Origin: Planctomycetota bacterium
GTDB lineage: Bacteria; Planctomycetota; UBA1135; GCA-002686595
Assembly (NCBI GenBank): GCA_002686265.1
Contig: NZBA01000035.1
Coordinates: 124,001 to 188,000, forward strand
Length of the DNA: 64,000 bases
Direction of reading: 5' to 3'
Shown: in pieces, positions 50,455 to 63,013 of the stretch
How the letters are laid out: each line of letters opens with the position of its first letter
Position numbering within the stretch: position 1 is the stretch's first letter
Made by a program: the position numbers and the translations under genes
The notes under the pieces: model-generated
What the model was told of the DNA's origin: nothing
Databases searched by the model: none
Seen by the model: the letters and a program-made list of their open reading frames with translations, nothing else

Positions 50455-51824
50455 AAACTCCCTCTCCCTCCCCCGGCGCCGTCGCCTCACAGGCCGGCCT
50501 GTTCACGAGGTCCGAGCGCAACCGGATGATCGCCATGGTCGTCGTCCTCGTCGGCCTGGTGATCGCCTTCGTGGCCTCGGTGGCGCAGAAGGAGAAGCAC
50601 GAGCGAGCCGGCGAGGAGAACCTCCCCGATGAGCGCGTCTACACCGAAACCGTCGACCTGCCCGACCTCGACCGTGAGCTCCTCGCGGGCAAGATCCGCG
50701 ACACACAACCAGGCGACCGCATCCTGATCGAGACCGGCCCTTCGCAGGCGCTCTTCAGGTTCGTCGCGCGCTTCCTCGGCCCCCACTACAAGGCGCTGGG
50801 GATCAGCGATCTGACGCGGGAGACGGGGCGCGAGATGTACGCCGATCCCGAGCCTTTCCGCGCGCGGCCGTACCGCGTGCGGGGCTGGGTGGAGGAGCTC
50901 TACTCACGCCAGCTCGACGGCGGAGGCCAAGAGCACTCCGGGTGGATCCGACTCGAGGACCGCAGCGTCGTGCACTTCCTCGTACACCGCGTCGACGCGG
51001 GGATCATCCGCGACGACTTCGTGCGCCTAGACGGTGTCTTCTTCAAGCTCTTTCACGATGAGGGCGAGACGGGGTGGGAAGAGGGGCCCTTCTTGATCGG
51101 GACCCGCATCGTGCGCTCCTACGACTCTGTTGAGCCATTCGACAAGGAGCACTTCGCCCGCCGGCTGGCCTCCGTCACCGATGACTCGGCCGAGGACATT
51201 TCGGGCATGACGAGCGGCCCCGCCTTCGACGCCCAGTGGATGCTGCTGGACCACGCCCGCGGCGAGAGCGCGGCCGGCGTCGACTGGGAGGGCGCGCCGG
51301 AGCTCGACAATCAGGCCATGGTCGAGCTCCTCGTCAACGGAGCGCCCCACCGCGGAGCTCCCTATCTGATCCCGATCAGCCGCAGCCTCGGCATCTGGAC
51401 TCAGGACCCCGGAGAGAACCCGGCCCGGCTAGACCGGGTCACGACCGGCTGGATCGGGAACTTCACCTGGACCAACCAGGCGGGGCTGATCCAGTTCATC
51501 ATGGCTGGCGAGCAACCTCAGCTCCGAGAGAGCGAGCTCGTCTTGGGCCGCGGCTTCTTCTTGAAGAACTTCGCGTATGAGCCGCGCGACGGCGGCCTGC
51601 GCGTGGCGCCCTTCTTCGTGGTGGAATCGCTCGAACCGTACATCGCCCCTTTTGACCCGACAGCCGACTACATCATGTACGGGATCGTGGCGGTTACCCT
51701 CGTGCTGATCAGCTCGTTCGCGGCCTTCTTGCTGTGGGACAAGCGCCGCTCTCTGTCCCTCAAGGAGGAACTCGGGAGGCGCAAGCGAGAGCGCCGCCAG
51801 CGGGCGGCCGGAGCCGACACCTGA
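50451..51824 (+). CDS. Unrecognised membrane-anchored protein with two TM helices
   Basis: 457 residues. A first TM lies at about 25-45 (MIAMVVVLVGLVIAFVASV), then a large hydrophilic domain rich in beta-strand patterns and aromatic residues, and a second TM near the C terminus (YIMYGIVAVTLVLISSFAAFLLW), followed by a basic cytoplasmic tail. The central domain would lie outside the cytoplasm; it contains RPYRVRGWVEELYSRQL and GAPYLIPISRSLGIWTQDPG. No catalytic motif is seen. ATGA coupling to the amidotransferase and a 10-nt gap to aroB suggest one transcript. I cannot assign a function. Confidence 0.75.
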   Translation: MKTPSPSPGAVASQAGLFTRSERNRMIAMVVVLVGLVIAFVASVAQKEKHERAGEENLPDERVYTETVDLPDLDRELLAGKIRDTQPGDRILIETGPSQALFRFVARFLGPHYKALGISDLTRETGREMYADPEPFRARPYRVRGWVEELYSRQLDGGGQEHSGWIRLEDRSVVHFLVHRVDAGIIRDDFVRLDGVFFKLFHDEGETGWEEGPFLIGTRIVRSYDSVEPFDKEHFARRLASVTDDSAEDISGMTSGPAFDAQWMLLDHARGESAAGVDWEGAPELDNQAMVELLVNGAPHRGAPYLIPISRSLGIWTQDPGENPARLDRVTTGWIGNFTWTNQAGLIQFIMAGEQPQLRESELVLGRGFFLKNFAYEPRDGGLRVAPFFVVESLEPYIAPFDPTADYIMYGIVAVTLVLISSFAAFLLWDKRRSLSLKEELGRRKRERRQRAAGADT

Positions 51825-51834
51825 TCGGGCCGCC

Positions 51835-52911
51835 ATGACCACCTCGATCCTCGTCGCCACCGAGCCCGCCTACGAGGTCCGCATCGGGCGCGGGATCCTC
51901 GACGACGTCGCGGCTGCTGTCGCGAACCACACAACGGCAGCGGTCATCACCGACACGCGGGTTGCGGAGCTCTACCGCTCGGCGCTGGTGGACACCGACG
52001 GATTCGCCACCTGCGTCCTCCCGCCGGGAGAGGAGACGAAATCCCTCGCCTACCTCGAGCGCGTCCTCTCATTCTTGGCCTGCGCCGGGCTCGACCGTGG
52101 CGGGTGCGTGATCACGCTCGGCGGTGGCGTCATTGGCGATCTCGGCGGACTGGCGGCGGCCCTGTACATGCGCGGCATAGCCTTCCACTCCTGCCCGACC
52201 AGCCTACTGGCCCAACTCGACGCCTCGGTCGGAGGGAAGACCGCGGTGAACCTCCCCGAGGGCAAGAACCTCGCGGGCGCCTTCCACCAACCGACGGCGG
52301 TGTCGGCCGATACGGCCGTCCTCGCCACGCTCGAGGACGAGGAATGGCGGAGCGGATTGGGCGAGATGCTCAAGACGGCCCTAGTCGGCGGAGAGCGGGC
52401 GCTGGCGGCGCTAGAGGAAGGCGCGCCGGCGCTCCGCGAGCGCTCCGGCGAGGGCCTGGAGGAGCTGATCTCCTCCTGTGTCGCGATCAAGGCCCGCGTG
52501 GTAGCAGACGACCCCGGCGAACTCGCCGGGCGGCAGGTCCTCAACCTCGGCCACAGCTTCGGCCACGCGATCGAGCGCGTGGCCGGGTTCGGTTCGATCC
52601 CGCACGGGATCGCCGTCGCGGCCGGTATCGGCCTGGCTCTGGAGTGCTCGCGGCGGACGGGGCTGCTCAGCGATTCGACGCTCCCCGAGCGCGCGGCCCG
52701 GCTGGCCGGGGAGCTCGGCCTGCCGGGGGATCTCGAGGCCCTGCGCGCGCGCACGGGCCTGCCGCTCGCCTCCTCCGAGCTCGCCGAGAGCATGTTGCTC
52801 GACAAGAAGGGTCGGCGGGGCGTGCCGCGCCTCGTCCTGGTGCGCGGACCCGGAGAATTGGTCTGCGGCGTGGAGATGAACCCGAGCCTCCTCGCCGAAG
52901 TCCTGGCCTGA
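51835..52911 (+). CDS. aroB: 3-dehydroquinate synthase
   Basis: Second step of the shikimate pathway (DAHP to 3-dehydroquinate, NAD and Zn dependent), 358 residues. Motifs are [16 protein letters not shown], the NAD-binding [38 protein letters not shown], and the zinc histidines in [11 protein letters not shown] and PHGIAVAAG. Length and motif spacing are standard. It starts 10 nt after the membrane protein gene and is followed by carB after 137 bp. Confidence 0.96.
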   Translation: MTTSILVATEPAYEVRIGRGILDDVAAAVANHTTAAVITDTRVAELYRSALVDTDGFATCVLPPGEETKSLAYLERVLSFLACAGLDRGGCVITLGGGVIGDLGGLAAALYMRGIAFHSCPTSLLAQLDASVGGKTAVNLPEGKNLAGAFHQPTAVSADTAVLATLEDEEWRSGLGEMLKTALVGGERALAALEEGAPALRERSGEGLEELISSCVAIKARVVADDPGELAGRQVLNLGHSFGHAIERVAGFGSIPHGIAVAAGIGLALECSRRTGLLSDSTLPERAARLAGELGLPGDLEALRARTGLPLASSELAESMLLDKKGRRGVPRLVLVRGPGELVCGVEMNPSLLAEVLA

Positions 52912-53048
52912 TCCCGCCTTCTCGTGGTCCGCCAGCGGGGACCTGCTCGTCGACAGGCGCGGGCCGATGTGCTTCAATCGCGCCAATACGGTCGCGAGCC
53001 AACGTCGGCTCACCGCTCCCCCGCGCCCCTCCCGCCAACGCCCACCGC

Positions 53049-56289
<3,241 letters not shown>

Positions 56290-56315
<26 letters not shown>

Positions 56316-56844
56316 TCGCAGCCTGGAAGGTCCACTCGTCGGGGGGGATCTCCGAGGGCTTGGTTCGCCTCCCGATCTGCTCGATGGACAGGTCGGTGAC
56401 CTTGATCTGACGGCTGTCCGCCTCGAGGCGGTACATGAAGCTGGCGATCGTCGAAGTCGTGAAGGGGCGCTTCTTGTCCGCCGGGATGATGGTGTACACC
56501 GAATCGACGATCCCCTTGGCGGAGAGGTTCTCCACCGTGCGCTCCTTGACGTCGACGTCTCCCACCTGGACGAGGCGGTGGTCCTTGCACTTGCGAATGT
56601 AGCTCTGCGGGCTCCCGACGCGAGCGAGGCCATCGCCCTCGACACTGCGGGTCAGCTCCGTGTGCCTCAAGGCCGCCTGCTGGATGTCGTTGACCACCTT
56701 CGCGGCTTGATAGTCGAGCGCCTCGCGCAGATCCGAGAGCTCGCCGTGAGCCTGCAAGCCGGTCCACGCGAGGAAGACGGCACCGCCTAGGGATGCGAGG
56801 ATGATGACGCGCGCGAGGTTCAGGTTGCTAAGGAACTCCTTCAT
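56290..56844 (-). CDS. PilO/GspM-like pilus or secretion assembly protein
   Basis: 184 residues. A short cytoplasmic N terminus and one TM ([20 protein letters not shown]) precede a helical segment ([24 protein letters not shown]) and a small alpha/beta domain. This layout and its position directly after a PilM-PilN-like gene (4-bp ATGA overlap) suggest the inner-membrane PilO/GspM partner, but sequence similarity by eye is weak. It would dimerise with the PilN-like part in the periplasm. It converges on carB. Confidence 0.6.
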
Positions 56845-58469
56845 GCCGATCTCTCCGGTCCGGCCTTGACGAGGTCGACCACGATGTCGAGCCCCTCGAC
56901 CCAAATGCCGACCTCCCCGTCCTCCAGGGTGTCGGTGCCCCGCGATTTCACGCTCTCGCACCAGCCTTGTGCGCGCAGCTCCTCGACCATGGTCTCGAAC
57001 TGGACCGTGGCCTGCGTGCTGTCTTCGGCGAAGAAGGCCGCGTCCATGGAGATGCGAACGGTATCCGGCTTCCCCGAGCGGCCGGGTGTGTAGGTCGAGC
57101 GCATCTTGCGGAGCGAGGGGCGGCCGAAGCGCGCCCCCTCCTGTTCCGCAGCGTGTAGGACGTCAAGCACCAGTGTCATGCCGCGGAACGCGGACTGGGG
57201 CTGGGTGACCTCCGATCCCTGGCCGAGCTTCTTCTCGAGGGTGCGGATCTCCTTGTTGAGCAGGGATCGGATGTAGGTCAGCTGCTCGAAGCGATTGCGG
57301 TCCGGGTCGTCGTTATGCACGCCCGCACGCAGGTCGCCGCAAGTCTGCTTGACGTACCTGCGCAACTCGTCGCTGGGGTACTCGAGGTTCCCACGGCCGC
57401 CCTTGCCGATCATGAAGTTGTTCGAGCTCTCGCGCCATGAGTACAGGGCCTGGTCGACGTACTGCTCCTCCTTGCTGATGAAGATGTTGAAGACGCCCAA
57501 GAGCGTGACGAGCAACAGCGCCACCACCGCCAAAGGAAGCTCGAGGCGCTCCATCGCCCCGGAGAACTTGAGCTCCTCTCGTCGCAAGGACGATTGGAGT
57601 ACTCCCCCCCCGAGCTGGCGCAGGGCTACGCCGTAGGCGACCGCGATCGAGGCGCCTCCGCCGTCACCCTCGGTCTCGAGGGTATCGAACGGTTGCACCG
57701 GCAGTCCGAGGACTTCCCCACCCGCGAGGCCGGGAAGGTCGAGCCCGCAGACGAAGACGGCCTGCAGCTCGTTGATCGTGCGGGCGGCTGAAATCGTGCG
57801 GGCCAACTCGCTCTGGATGCGCCTGACGAGGTCCTCGGGAGGTGAGTCGGTCAGAGCTCCGACCTGGATCGAGCGCATCTCGCGCACCTTGGCGCCATCC
57901 ATCACGGCGACACCCGTTGATTCCTCACCCACATGGACGAGGACCTGCGCGCTGTCCACGACGCTGATCCCCGCATCCACCGCGGCGTTGACCATCGCCG
58001 TGGTCTCGAGCTCTACCTCCAAGGGCTCCAGTCCCGCTGCGGTGCAGAACTCGACGATGCGCTCGATCTCCTCCTTGGGAACGGCGGTCGCAAGCAGGAT
58101 GCTCGAGTTCTGGGAGGATTCCAGCTTGTGGAAATCGACGACGACGTCCTCGATGCTGAACTGCGGCAGGTGCCCTTCGACCTCGAACTTGATGACCTTC
58201 TCGATCTTCGCGTCGTCGTCGACCGGCAAGGTCAGCCGGCGGTATGCGGCGTGCTTGGCATCGATCGCCACTCCGATGTTCTCGCGCGCGACGTTGTGTT
58301 CCTTGGCGAGGCGCTTCAGCTCTCCAGTGGCGGCTCCCAGAGGATCTTCCTCGTCCTCGGGGAACTCGCCAGAGTAGGAGGAGATGACCTTGGGTCGCTT
58401 GGCGCTACCCTCGAGGGTGACCAGCTCGAAACGCCTCGTGCCGATTCTCAATCCGCAGGACTTGGCCAT
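56841..58469 (-). CDS. PilM-PilN fusion (GspL-like inner-membrane assembly protein)
   Basis: 542 residues. The N-terminal ~280 residues form an actin-like PilM domain: KSCGLRIGTRRFELV, VARENIGVAIDAKHAAYRRLTLP, KFEVEGHLPQFSIEDVVVDFH and VLVHVGEESTGVAVMDG. A TM helix follows at about 310-330 (LELPLAVVALLLVTLLGVFNIFI), then a coiled coil and a ferredoxin-like PilN periplasmic part. The fusion has the same architecture as GspL of type II secretion. With the downstream PilO-like gene it would form the alignment subcomplex of a type IV pilus or T2SS. No ATPase, pilin or secretin gene is near. Confidence 0.82.
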   Translation of the reverse strand: MAKSCGLRIGTRRFELVTLEGSAKRPKVISSYSGEFPEDEEDPLGAATGELKRLAKEHNVARENIGVAIDAKHAAYRRLTLPVDDDAKIEKVIKFEVEGHLPQFSIEDVVVDFHKLESSQNSSILLATAVPKEEIERIVEFCTAAGLEPLEVELETTAMVNAAVDAGISVVDSAQVLVHVGEESTGVAVMDGAKVREMRSIQVGALTDSPPEDLVRRIQSELARTISAARTINELQAVFVCGLDLPGLAGGEVLGLPVQPFDTLETEGDGGGASIAVAYGVALRQLGGGVLQSSLRREELKFSGAMERLELPLAVVALLLVTLLGVFNIFISKEEQYVDQALYSWRESSNNFMIGKGGRGNLEYPSDELRRYVKQTCGDLRAGVHNDDPDRNRFEQLTYIRSLLNKEIRTLEKKLGQGSEVTQPQSAFRGMTLVLDVLHAAEQEGARFGRPSLRKMRSTYTPGRSGKPDTVRISMDAAFFAEDSTQATVQFETMVEELRAQGWCESVKSRGTDTLEDGEVGIWVEGLDIVVDLVKAGPERSA

Positions 58470-58674
58470 GGTTGTCTCAAAGAGCTCCGTTCATGAAGGG
58501 GCGCCCCAGACGCCACGGCTCGGTACCCGGCGCTGCAGCCTGGGCCTTGGTTTCGGACGCGCTCCCGGCGAACCGCCGCGGGAGACGAGGCTCCAGGAAG
58601 ACCGCCACGGGGCGCGGGGGCGCAGAAGGCGTCCGCCTGCGAAGTCTGGTGCGCGTTCTCATGAGCGGGTGGAT

Positions 58675-59067
58675 TCAGTCTACCGGTGTCGGGAAGGTCG
58701 CCGAACTCGCACACAGCCGGTCGAAGGTCGGCCGGTCCTCCTCTTCCAGGAGGTGGTTTCGGATCAAGCCGCGGAAGTGCCTCCCCTTCTGGGAGAGCTC
58801 CGGCTCCATGCCAGACATGAGCTCTGCCATGTGGCGGTCGCTGATCTCGGTGAGGGAGTCCTGATAGAGGGTCAGGATGTTCCGCAGCTCGCGCTCCCGC
58901 TCAGGGGCGAGGTCGAAGTGGCGCACGAGGAGCCCACGGTAGTCCGGGAAGGCCTCGGTCACATGCTGCTGGACACGGGCGCGCTCGGCCATGAGCGTCC
59001 CCGCCGCAAGCCCTCCGAGGAAGCTGGTACCGGCAAGGAGCAGAACCCACAGTCGAACGCTGTTCAC
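58675..59067 (-). CDS. Periplasmic CnrX/Spy-like sensor protein
   Basis: 130 residues with one N-terminal TM or uncleaved signal (WVLLLAGTSFLGGLAAGTL, about 7-25). The rest is all helical and resembles the metal-resistance/CpxP-Spy hairpin: VRHFDLAPERERELRNILTLYQDSL (compare LTPEQ) followed by HMAELMSGMEPEL. Histidines at 35, 50, 79, 97 and 105 and methionines at 80, 84 and 87 could bind metal. Its ATG overlaps the anti-sigma stop by 4 bp, making a sigma / anti-sigma / sensor operon like cnrYXH. Ligand unknown. Confidence 0.7.
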   Translation of the reverse strand: MNSVRLWVLLLAGTSFLGGLAAGTLMAERARVQQHVTEAFPDYRGLLVRHFDLAPERERELRNILTLYQDSLTEISDRHMAELMSGMEPELSQKGRHFRGLIRNHLLEEEDRPTFDRLCASSATFPTPVD

Positions 59068-59585
59068 TCGCGTCCGCTCCCGGGATCGGGCCGCACCAGG
59101 TCGGCTTCGCCGACCGCGTCACGGTTGAGCCGTTCGAGATTTCGCAAGACCTCGGCCTCGGTGACCGGCGCCACGTCGTCGGCCCGCAAGCCACCCTCCG
59201 TGGGCAGCCCGACCCCGCCGATCCCGCCGGCGAGCAGCAGCACCAGGACGGCCGCGGCAGCCGTAGCCGCCAAGACGAAGTTCAGGACCGCCCCCTGGGA
59301 CCGCGGGTCGCCCACGGGGTCGGCGGGAGCGCGCTCGCCGCGGTCTCCCGCGAACGCTCTCCGCGCGACATGGGCCGCGAAACCCGCCGGAGGTGCGATC
59401 ACCTCGCCCGCGACGAACCAGCCCCTGAGGGCCTTCTCGCCCTGGGTCGCCGTGCGGCACGCACGGCAATCCAACAGGTGTTTTCGCAGCGGCGAGGCTT
59501 GCTCCTCGCTCAGCTCGCCGTCCAGATAGCCCGGAACCAACGGTCGGATTCGTTCGCAGTCACTCATCACATGCTCCGTGTTCAA
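59064..59585 (-). CDS. Zinc-finger anti-sigma factor
   Basis: 173 residues. The N-terminal ZAS domain shows Cys near residue 10, LVPGYLDGELSEEQASPLRKHLLDCRACR with a His-x3-Cys-x2-Cys pattern, then a hydrophilic linker, one TM helix (VLNFVLAATAAAAVLVLLLAGGIGGVG) and a short extracytoplasmic tail. It would hold the adjacent ECF sigma factor at the membrane. Two starts are possible (MNTEHVMSD at 59585 or the inner ATG 18 bp later); the first overlaps the sigma gene stop by 4 bp. It is coupled on both sides. Confidence 0.88.
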   Translation of the reverse strand: MNTEHVMSDCERIRPLVPGYLDGELSEEQASPLRKHLLDCRACRTATQGEKALRGWFVAGEVIAPPAGFAAHVARRAFAGDRGERAPADPVGDPRSQGAVLNFVLAATAAAAVLVLLLAGGIGGVGLPTEGGLRADDVAPVTEAEVLRNLERLNRDAVGEADLVRPDPGSGRE

Positions 59586-60178
59586 TGCTCGCCAAACTCA
59601 GGGAAGAGGGCCAGGAGCTTCTCCTTGAACCGCCCACGCGCCCTGAACAGGCGCGATTCGACGGTGCCGATCGAGATGCCGAGGGTGTCCGCGATCTCCT
59701 GGTAGGCGAGACCCTCGAGCTCGCGCAAGATCAGGACCGTACGGAAGATCTCCGGGAGCTCCTCGAGGACCTTGCGGGTCACCTCGGCGACCTCCTCGCG
59801 CTCTAGGTTGCCCGAGGGAGCGAAGCCCTCCACGGGCGCCGGCTGGGCCAGCAGCTCGGGATCCTCGACCGAGGTCACCGGTGAGCGACCCTTGCGCTTG
59901 AGCGAGTCGAGGATCGTGTTGACCGTGATGCGGTAGAGCCAGGTGTAGAACGACGAGCGGTGGTCGAAGCTCGCAAGGCGTCGGTAGGCCTTGAGGAAGC
60001 TGTCCTGGACGATGTCCTCGACCTCCACCTGGCTACGGGTGTAGTGCCGCGCGAGCGCGAACAGACGAGTCTCGTAGCGCTCGACGAGCAACTGGAAGGA
60101 CACTTGGCTGCCCGCCAGGGTCTCCTGGACGAGGTGTGCGTCGTCGTTGGCGGCCGGTTCCATGGCGAGAATCCCCAT
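59582..60178 (-). CDS. ECF-type RNA polymerase sigma factor (RpoE-like)
   Basis: About 198 residues. Region 2 is FQLLVERYETRLFALARHYTRSQVEVEDIVQDSFLKAYRRLASFDHRSSFYTWLYRITVN. Region 4 is LEELPEIFRTVLILRELEGLAYQEIADTLGISIGTVESRLFRARGRFKEKL. Both are textbook for RpoE-type sigma factors. The start is at 60178 or 60163; a still longer reading would run into ribBA. Its stop overlaps the anti-sigma gene. Autoregulation is likely by analogy, but no promoter motif was assigned. Confidence 0.93.
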   Translation of the reverse strand: MGILAMEPAANDDAHLVQETLAGSQVSFQLLVERYETRLFALARHYTRSQVEVEDIVQDSFLKAYRRLASFDHRSSFYTWLYRITVNTILDSLKRKGRSPVTSVEDPELLAQPAPVEGFAPSGNLEREEVAEVTRKVLEELPEIFRTVLILRELEGLAYQEIADTLGISIGTVESRLFRARGRFKEKLLALFPEFGEH

Positions 60179-60209
60179 GATGGGGGACTTCGACGGCTCG
60201 ACGGAGGCG

Positions 60210-61475
60210 CTATTCCCGCTTATCCGGGGCGTCGGGAGAGCGCTCAACCCCCTCGAGAGAGTGCCCCATCTTCGCCACCTTCGTTCGTAAGTAGTGAATA
60301 TTGGTGGGGTTAGGCTCGGTGGTCAGGGCCAGCTGGTCGATCACGTCCAACCCCCACCCGTGCAGCCCGGCGATCTTCTTGGGGTTGTTGGTCAGCAGCC
60401 GCATCCGACGCACGCCGAGGTAGTGGAGCATCTGCGCACCGAGGCCGTACTCGCGCAGGTCCGCCGGGAACCCCAGGGCGGCATTCGCCTCGACCGTATC
60501 GAGACCCTCGTCCTGCAACCGGTAGGCCTTCAGCTTGTTGGCCAGGCCGATCCCGCGCCCCTCCTGGCGCATGTACACCAAGATGCCGAGTTCCTGCCGG
60601 CCGAGGAACTCGAGTGCCTTGTCCAGCTGGCTCCCGCAGTCGCAGCGCATCGAGCCGAAGACATCGCCGGTCAGACACTCGGAGTGGACGCGCACGAAAA
60701 CCGGTTTTTCGATCGCCTCGCGCGGGCCGTCGAGCCCAGGGCCGGGGAGCCCGCGGGTGAGGACCACGTGCTCCTTGCCGTCGAGGGTCGAGCGGAAGAG
60801 CGTCGCGCGGAAGTCCCCGTAAGGCGTGGGGAGCGGGACCTCCTCTCCCAGGGGTTCCACGAGGCGCTCGTTCCTGCGACGCCAGGCGATGAGGCTCTCG
60901 ATCGTGCAGATCTTGAGGCCGTGCCGTTCGGCGAACACCTCGAGATCGGGCATGCGCGCCATGCTCCCGTCCTCGTTCATCACCTCGCAGATGACCCCTC
61001 CCGGCCGGCTCCCGCACAACTTGGCGAGGTCCACGATGCCCTCGGTCTGCCCGCCTCGAACGAGTACTCCTCCGTCGCGGGCGCGCAAGGGGAAGATGTG
61101 GCCCGGCCGATCCAGGTCGCTCGGCGTGGAGTCCTCGTCGATCAAGACCGAGACGGTCCGAGCTCGGTCGGCGGCGCTGATCCCGGTCGTGACCCCCTCG
61201 GCAGCCTCGACGCTGACGGTGAAGCCCGTACCCATCTTGCTCGTGTTCTTCTGGACCTGCGGTTCGAGCCCCAGTTCATCGCAAATGCCGCCCGCGAGGG
61301 GCACGCAGATCAGCCCCCGCCCGTGGGTCGCCATGAAGGCGATGGCCTCGGGCGTCGCGAACTCCGCCAGCATGGCCAGGTCACCCTCGTTTTCGCGGGC
61401 AGGGTCGTCGACGAGGAGGATCATCTTCCCCTGGCGTAGGTCCTCGACGATCTCGGATATCTCGCTGATTGCCAT
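60210..61475 (-). CDS. ribBA: Bifunctional DHBP synthase / GTP cyclohydrolase II
   Basis: Supplies both precursors of riboflavin, 421 residues. The N-terminal DHBP synthase part (1 to about 205) contains LVDDPARENEGDLAMLAEF, MATHGRGLICVPL and DLDRPGHIFPLRA. The GTP cyclohydrolase II part has zinc ligands Cys267, Cys278 and Cys280 (SECLTGDVFGSMRCDCG) and RQEGRGIGLANKLKAY plus LLTNNPKKIAGL. Both halves look complete. TACAAG lies six bases before the ATG. I looked for an FMN riboswitch upstream and did not see one. No other rib gene is in the window. Confidence 0.96.
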   Translation of the reverse strand: MAISEISEIVEDLRQGKMILLVDDPARENEGDLAMLAEFATPEAIAFMATHGRGLICVPLAGGICDELGLEPQVQKNTSKMGTGFTVSVEAAEGVTTGISAADRARTVSVLIDEDSTPSDLDRPGHIFPLRARDGGVLVRGGQTEGIVDLAKLCGSRPGGVICEVMNEDGSMARMPDLEVFAERHGLKICTIESLIAWRRRNERLVEPLGEEVPLPTPYGDFRATLFRSTLDGKEHVVLTRGLPGPGLDGPREAIEKPVFVRVHSECLTGDVFGSMRCDCGSQLDKALEFLGRQELGILVYMRQEGRGIGLANKLKAYRLQDEGLDTVEANAALGFPADLREYGLGAQMLHYLGVRRMRLLTNNPKKIAGLHGWGLDVIDQLALTTEPNPTNIHYLRTKVAKMGHSLEGVERSPDAPDKRE

Positions 61476-61719
61476 GAATCGCTTGTACGGGCTGTCGCGG
61501 TAGCGGCTCCGCCCTTCGAAGCCGCACGCGACAGTCTACCTCCGGGGATCTAGCGGCCGGTCCCAGACCGCCTGTTTGTCGTCGCAAGTCCATGTTGAAC
61601 AGTTACTTCTGGCGCAATGACGGCCCCGCCTCGGCGGCCGGTGCCCTTCTCCTCCACCCGCGGCGGCCCTCGAACCGAAAGATCACAACGCCCGACGCGC
61701 CGCCGCCGCGGCCCACACG

Positions 61720-62940
61720 ATGACCCTCTCAAAGCGGATGTTGCTGCTGCTCGCTCCCACCCTCCCATTGGCCCTCGCAACCTGGGGTTGGTGGACGCTG
61801 CAGAGCCGCATCGGTGAGCTGGAGTCCCTGCCCGGAGAGACAGTCGGCGTCTTCACGGCCCTCGACGGGCGCCTGACCGAACTAGAAGCCGAGCTGCTCG
61901 GGGCGCGGGCCCGGCTCGAACGAACGGAAGGACTAGGCGCCGCCGCCCGAAAGCGCGACCTTCGGGTGGACCTCCTGGAAGCGGGCGTGCACTCCACGCG
62001 AGAGGACCTCGTTCTGCATGGCGAGCGCTTTGATGAGTGGAAGGTCCGCCACGAACAACAGCTCGCCCTCGGCTTGGGGGAGCGGCTCGAGACGCTCTCA
62101 CGCCGCGCCGAAGAACGTCTGGAGGGGCTGCGGAGCGAGGTCCGCGGCACCGGCGCCCTGGCGGCGCTCAACGGCGAACGGCTGGACGAGCTGAGGACTC
62201 GGGCCTCCCGCCGTCCGCACGTCATGTGGCGCGAACTGGTCGGACCGACGGTGCAACTCTGTGGCGAGACGACCGTGGGCACGGGCGTGCTCCTGGCCTC
62301 GATCGCCGACGAGGAGAGCGGCCGCTGGACGACACCGGTGATCACCGCCTGGCACGTGGTGCGCGACATCCTCCAGGACGCCCGCAACGACGATCCGTCC
62401 ATTCCCGTCGCCATCTACTCCGCCGACGGCACGGTCCGTCAGGAATCCGCACTGCTGCTCGGGTTCGACCGCTGGGTGGACGTCGCCCTGCTCGAGATGA
62501 CGACCGACGAGCCCTGCGAGTACAGTGCGAGGCTCGCCAGCCGCGAGCGGCTCGCGGCGGTCTCCACGTTCGACTCGATCTACGCCGTCGGCTGCCCTCT
62601 GGGCAACGACCCGATCCCGACCTACGGCGAGATCGCCGACCGCCGCCACAGGGTGGACGGCGAGCTGTACTGGATGATCAGCGCCCCCACCTACATCGGG
62701 AACTCCGGCGGAGGGGTCTTCGACGCCCAGACCCACGAGTTGCTCGCGATCTTCTCGAAGATCTACACCCACGGCAGCCTACAGCCGACGGTCGTTCCCC
62801 ACATGGGCCTCGCGACGCCGCTCGACACCATCTACGACTGGCTGGCGGAGGAGGGCCTGACCTCGGTCGCGCCCACCCTCGGGCGGGGAACACCCTTGAC
62901 CGCCGCCGCCTCGCTCGAGACGCCCCTCGAGCGCGATTGA
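61720..62940 (+). CDS. Membrane-anchored trypsin-like serine protease with a coiled coil
   Basis: 406 residues. One N-terminal TM (MLLLLAPTLPLALATWGWWTL) is followed by a long coiled-coil region (about 30-165, rich in Leu, Glu and Arg). The S1-type protease domain comes next, with His212 (TAWHVV), Asp254 (WVDVALLEM) and Ser329 (GNSGGGVFD). No PDZ domain follows, unlike DegP/HtrA. The active site would be extracytoplasmic. Ahead of it, 61476-61719 holds the divergent ribBA upstream region with no clear gene. Confidence 0.82.
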   Translation: MTLSKRMLLLLAPTLPLALATWGWWTLQSRIGELESLPGETVGVFTALDGRLTELEAELLGARARLERTEGLGAAARKRDLRVDLLEAGVHSTREDLVLHGERFDEWKVRHEQQLALGLGERLETLSRRAEERLEGLRSEVRGTGALAALNGERLDELRTRASRRPHVMWRELVGPTVQLCGETTVGTGVLLASIADEESGRWTTPVITAWHVVRDILQDARNDDPSIPVAIYSADGTVRQESALLLGFDRWVDVALLEMTTDEPCEYSARLASRERLAAVSTFDSIYAVGCPLGNDPIPTYGEIADRRHRVDGELYWMISAPTYIGNSGGGVFDAQTHELLAIFSKIYTHGSLQPTVVPHMGLATPLDTIYDWLAEEGLTSVAPTLGRGTPLTAAASLETPLERD

Positions 62941-62958
62941 CCTTCCACCTCCTGCGCA

Positions 62959-62979
62959 CCGACCCGGAAAATGGGTCGG
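62959..62979 (+). terminator. Hairpin after the serine protease gene
   Basis: CCGACCC (62959-62965) and GGGTCGG (62973-62979) pair around a 7-nt loop, 18 nt after the protease stop and just before the next gene's promoter-like TAGGAT (62988-62993). Confidence 0.45.
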
Positions 62980-63013
62980 CGGCGGGCTAGGATAGCAAGA
63001 GACTCACGGCTCG

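Noticed and set aside
52104-53048. N-terminal extension of carB by 315 residues
   Set aside because: It overlaps aroB in another frame, is Arg-rich, and the family N terminus begins exactly at 53049.
61476-61719. FMN riboswitch upstream of ribBA
   Set aside because: The conserved AGGGGCGG...CCCCACCGGC-type core was not found, and the start codon is only a few bases after a -10-like hexamer.
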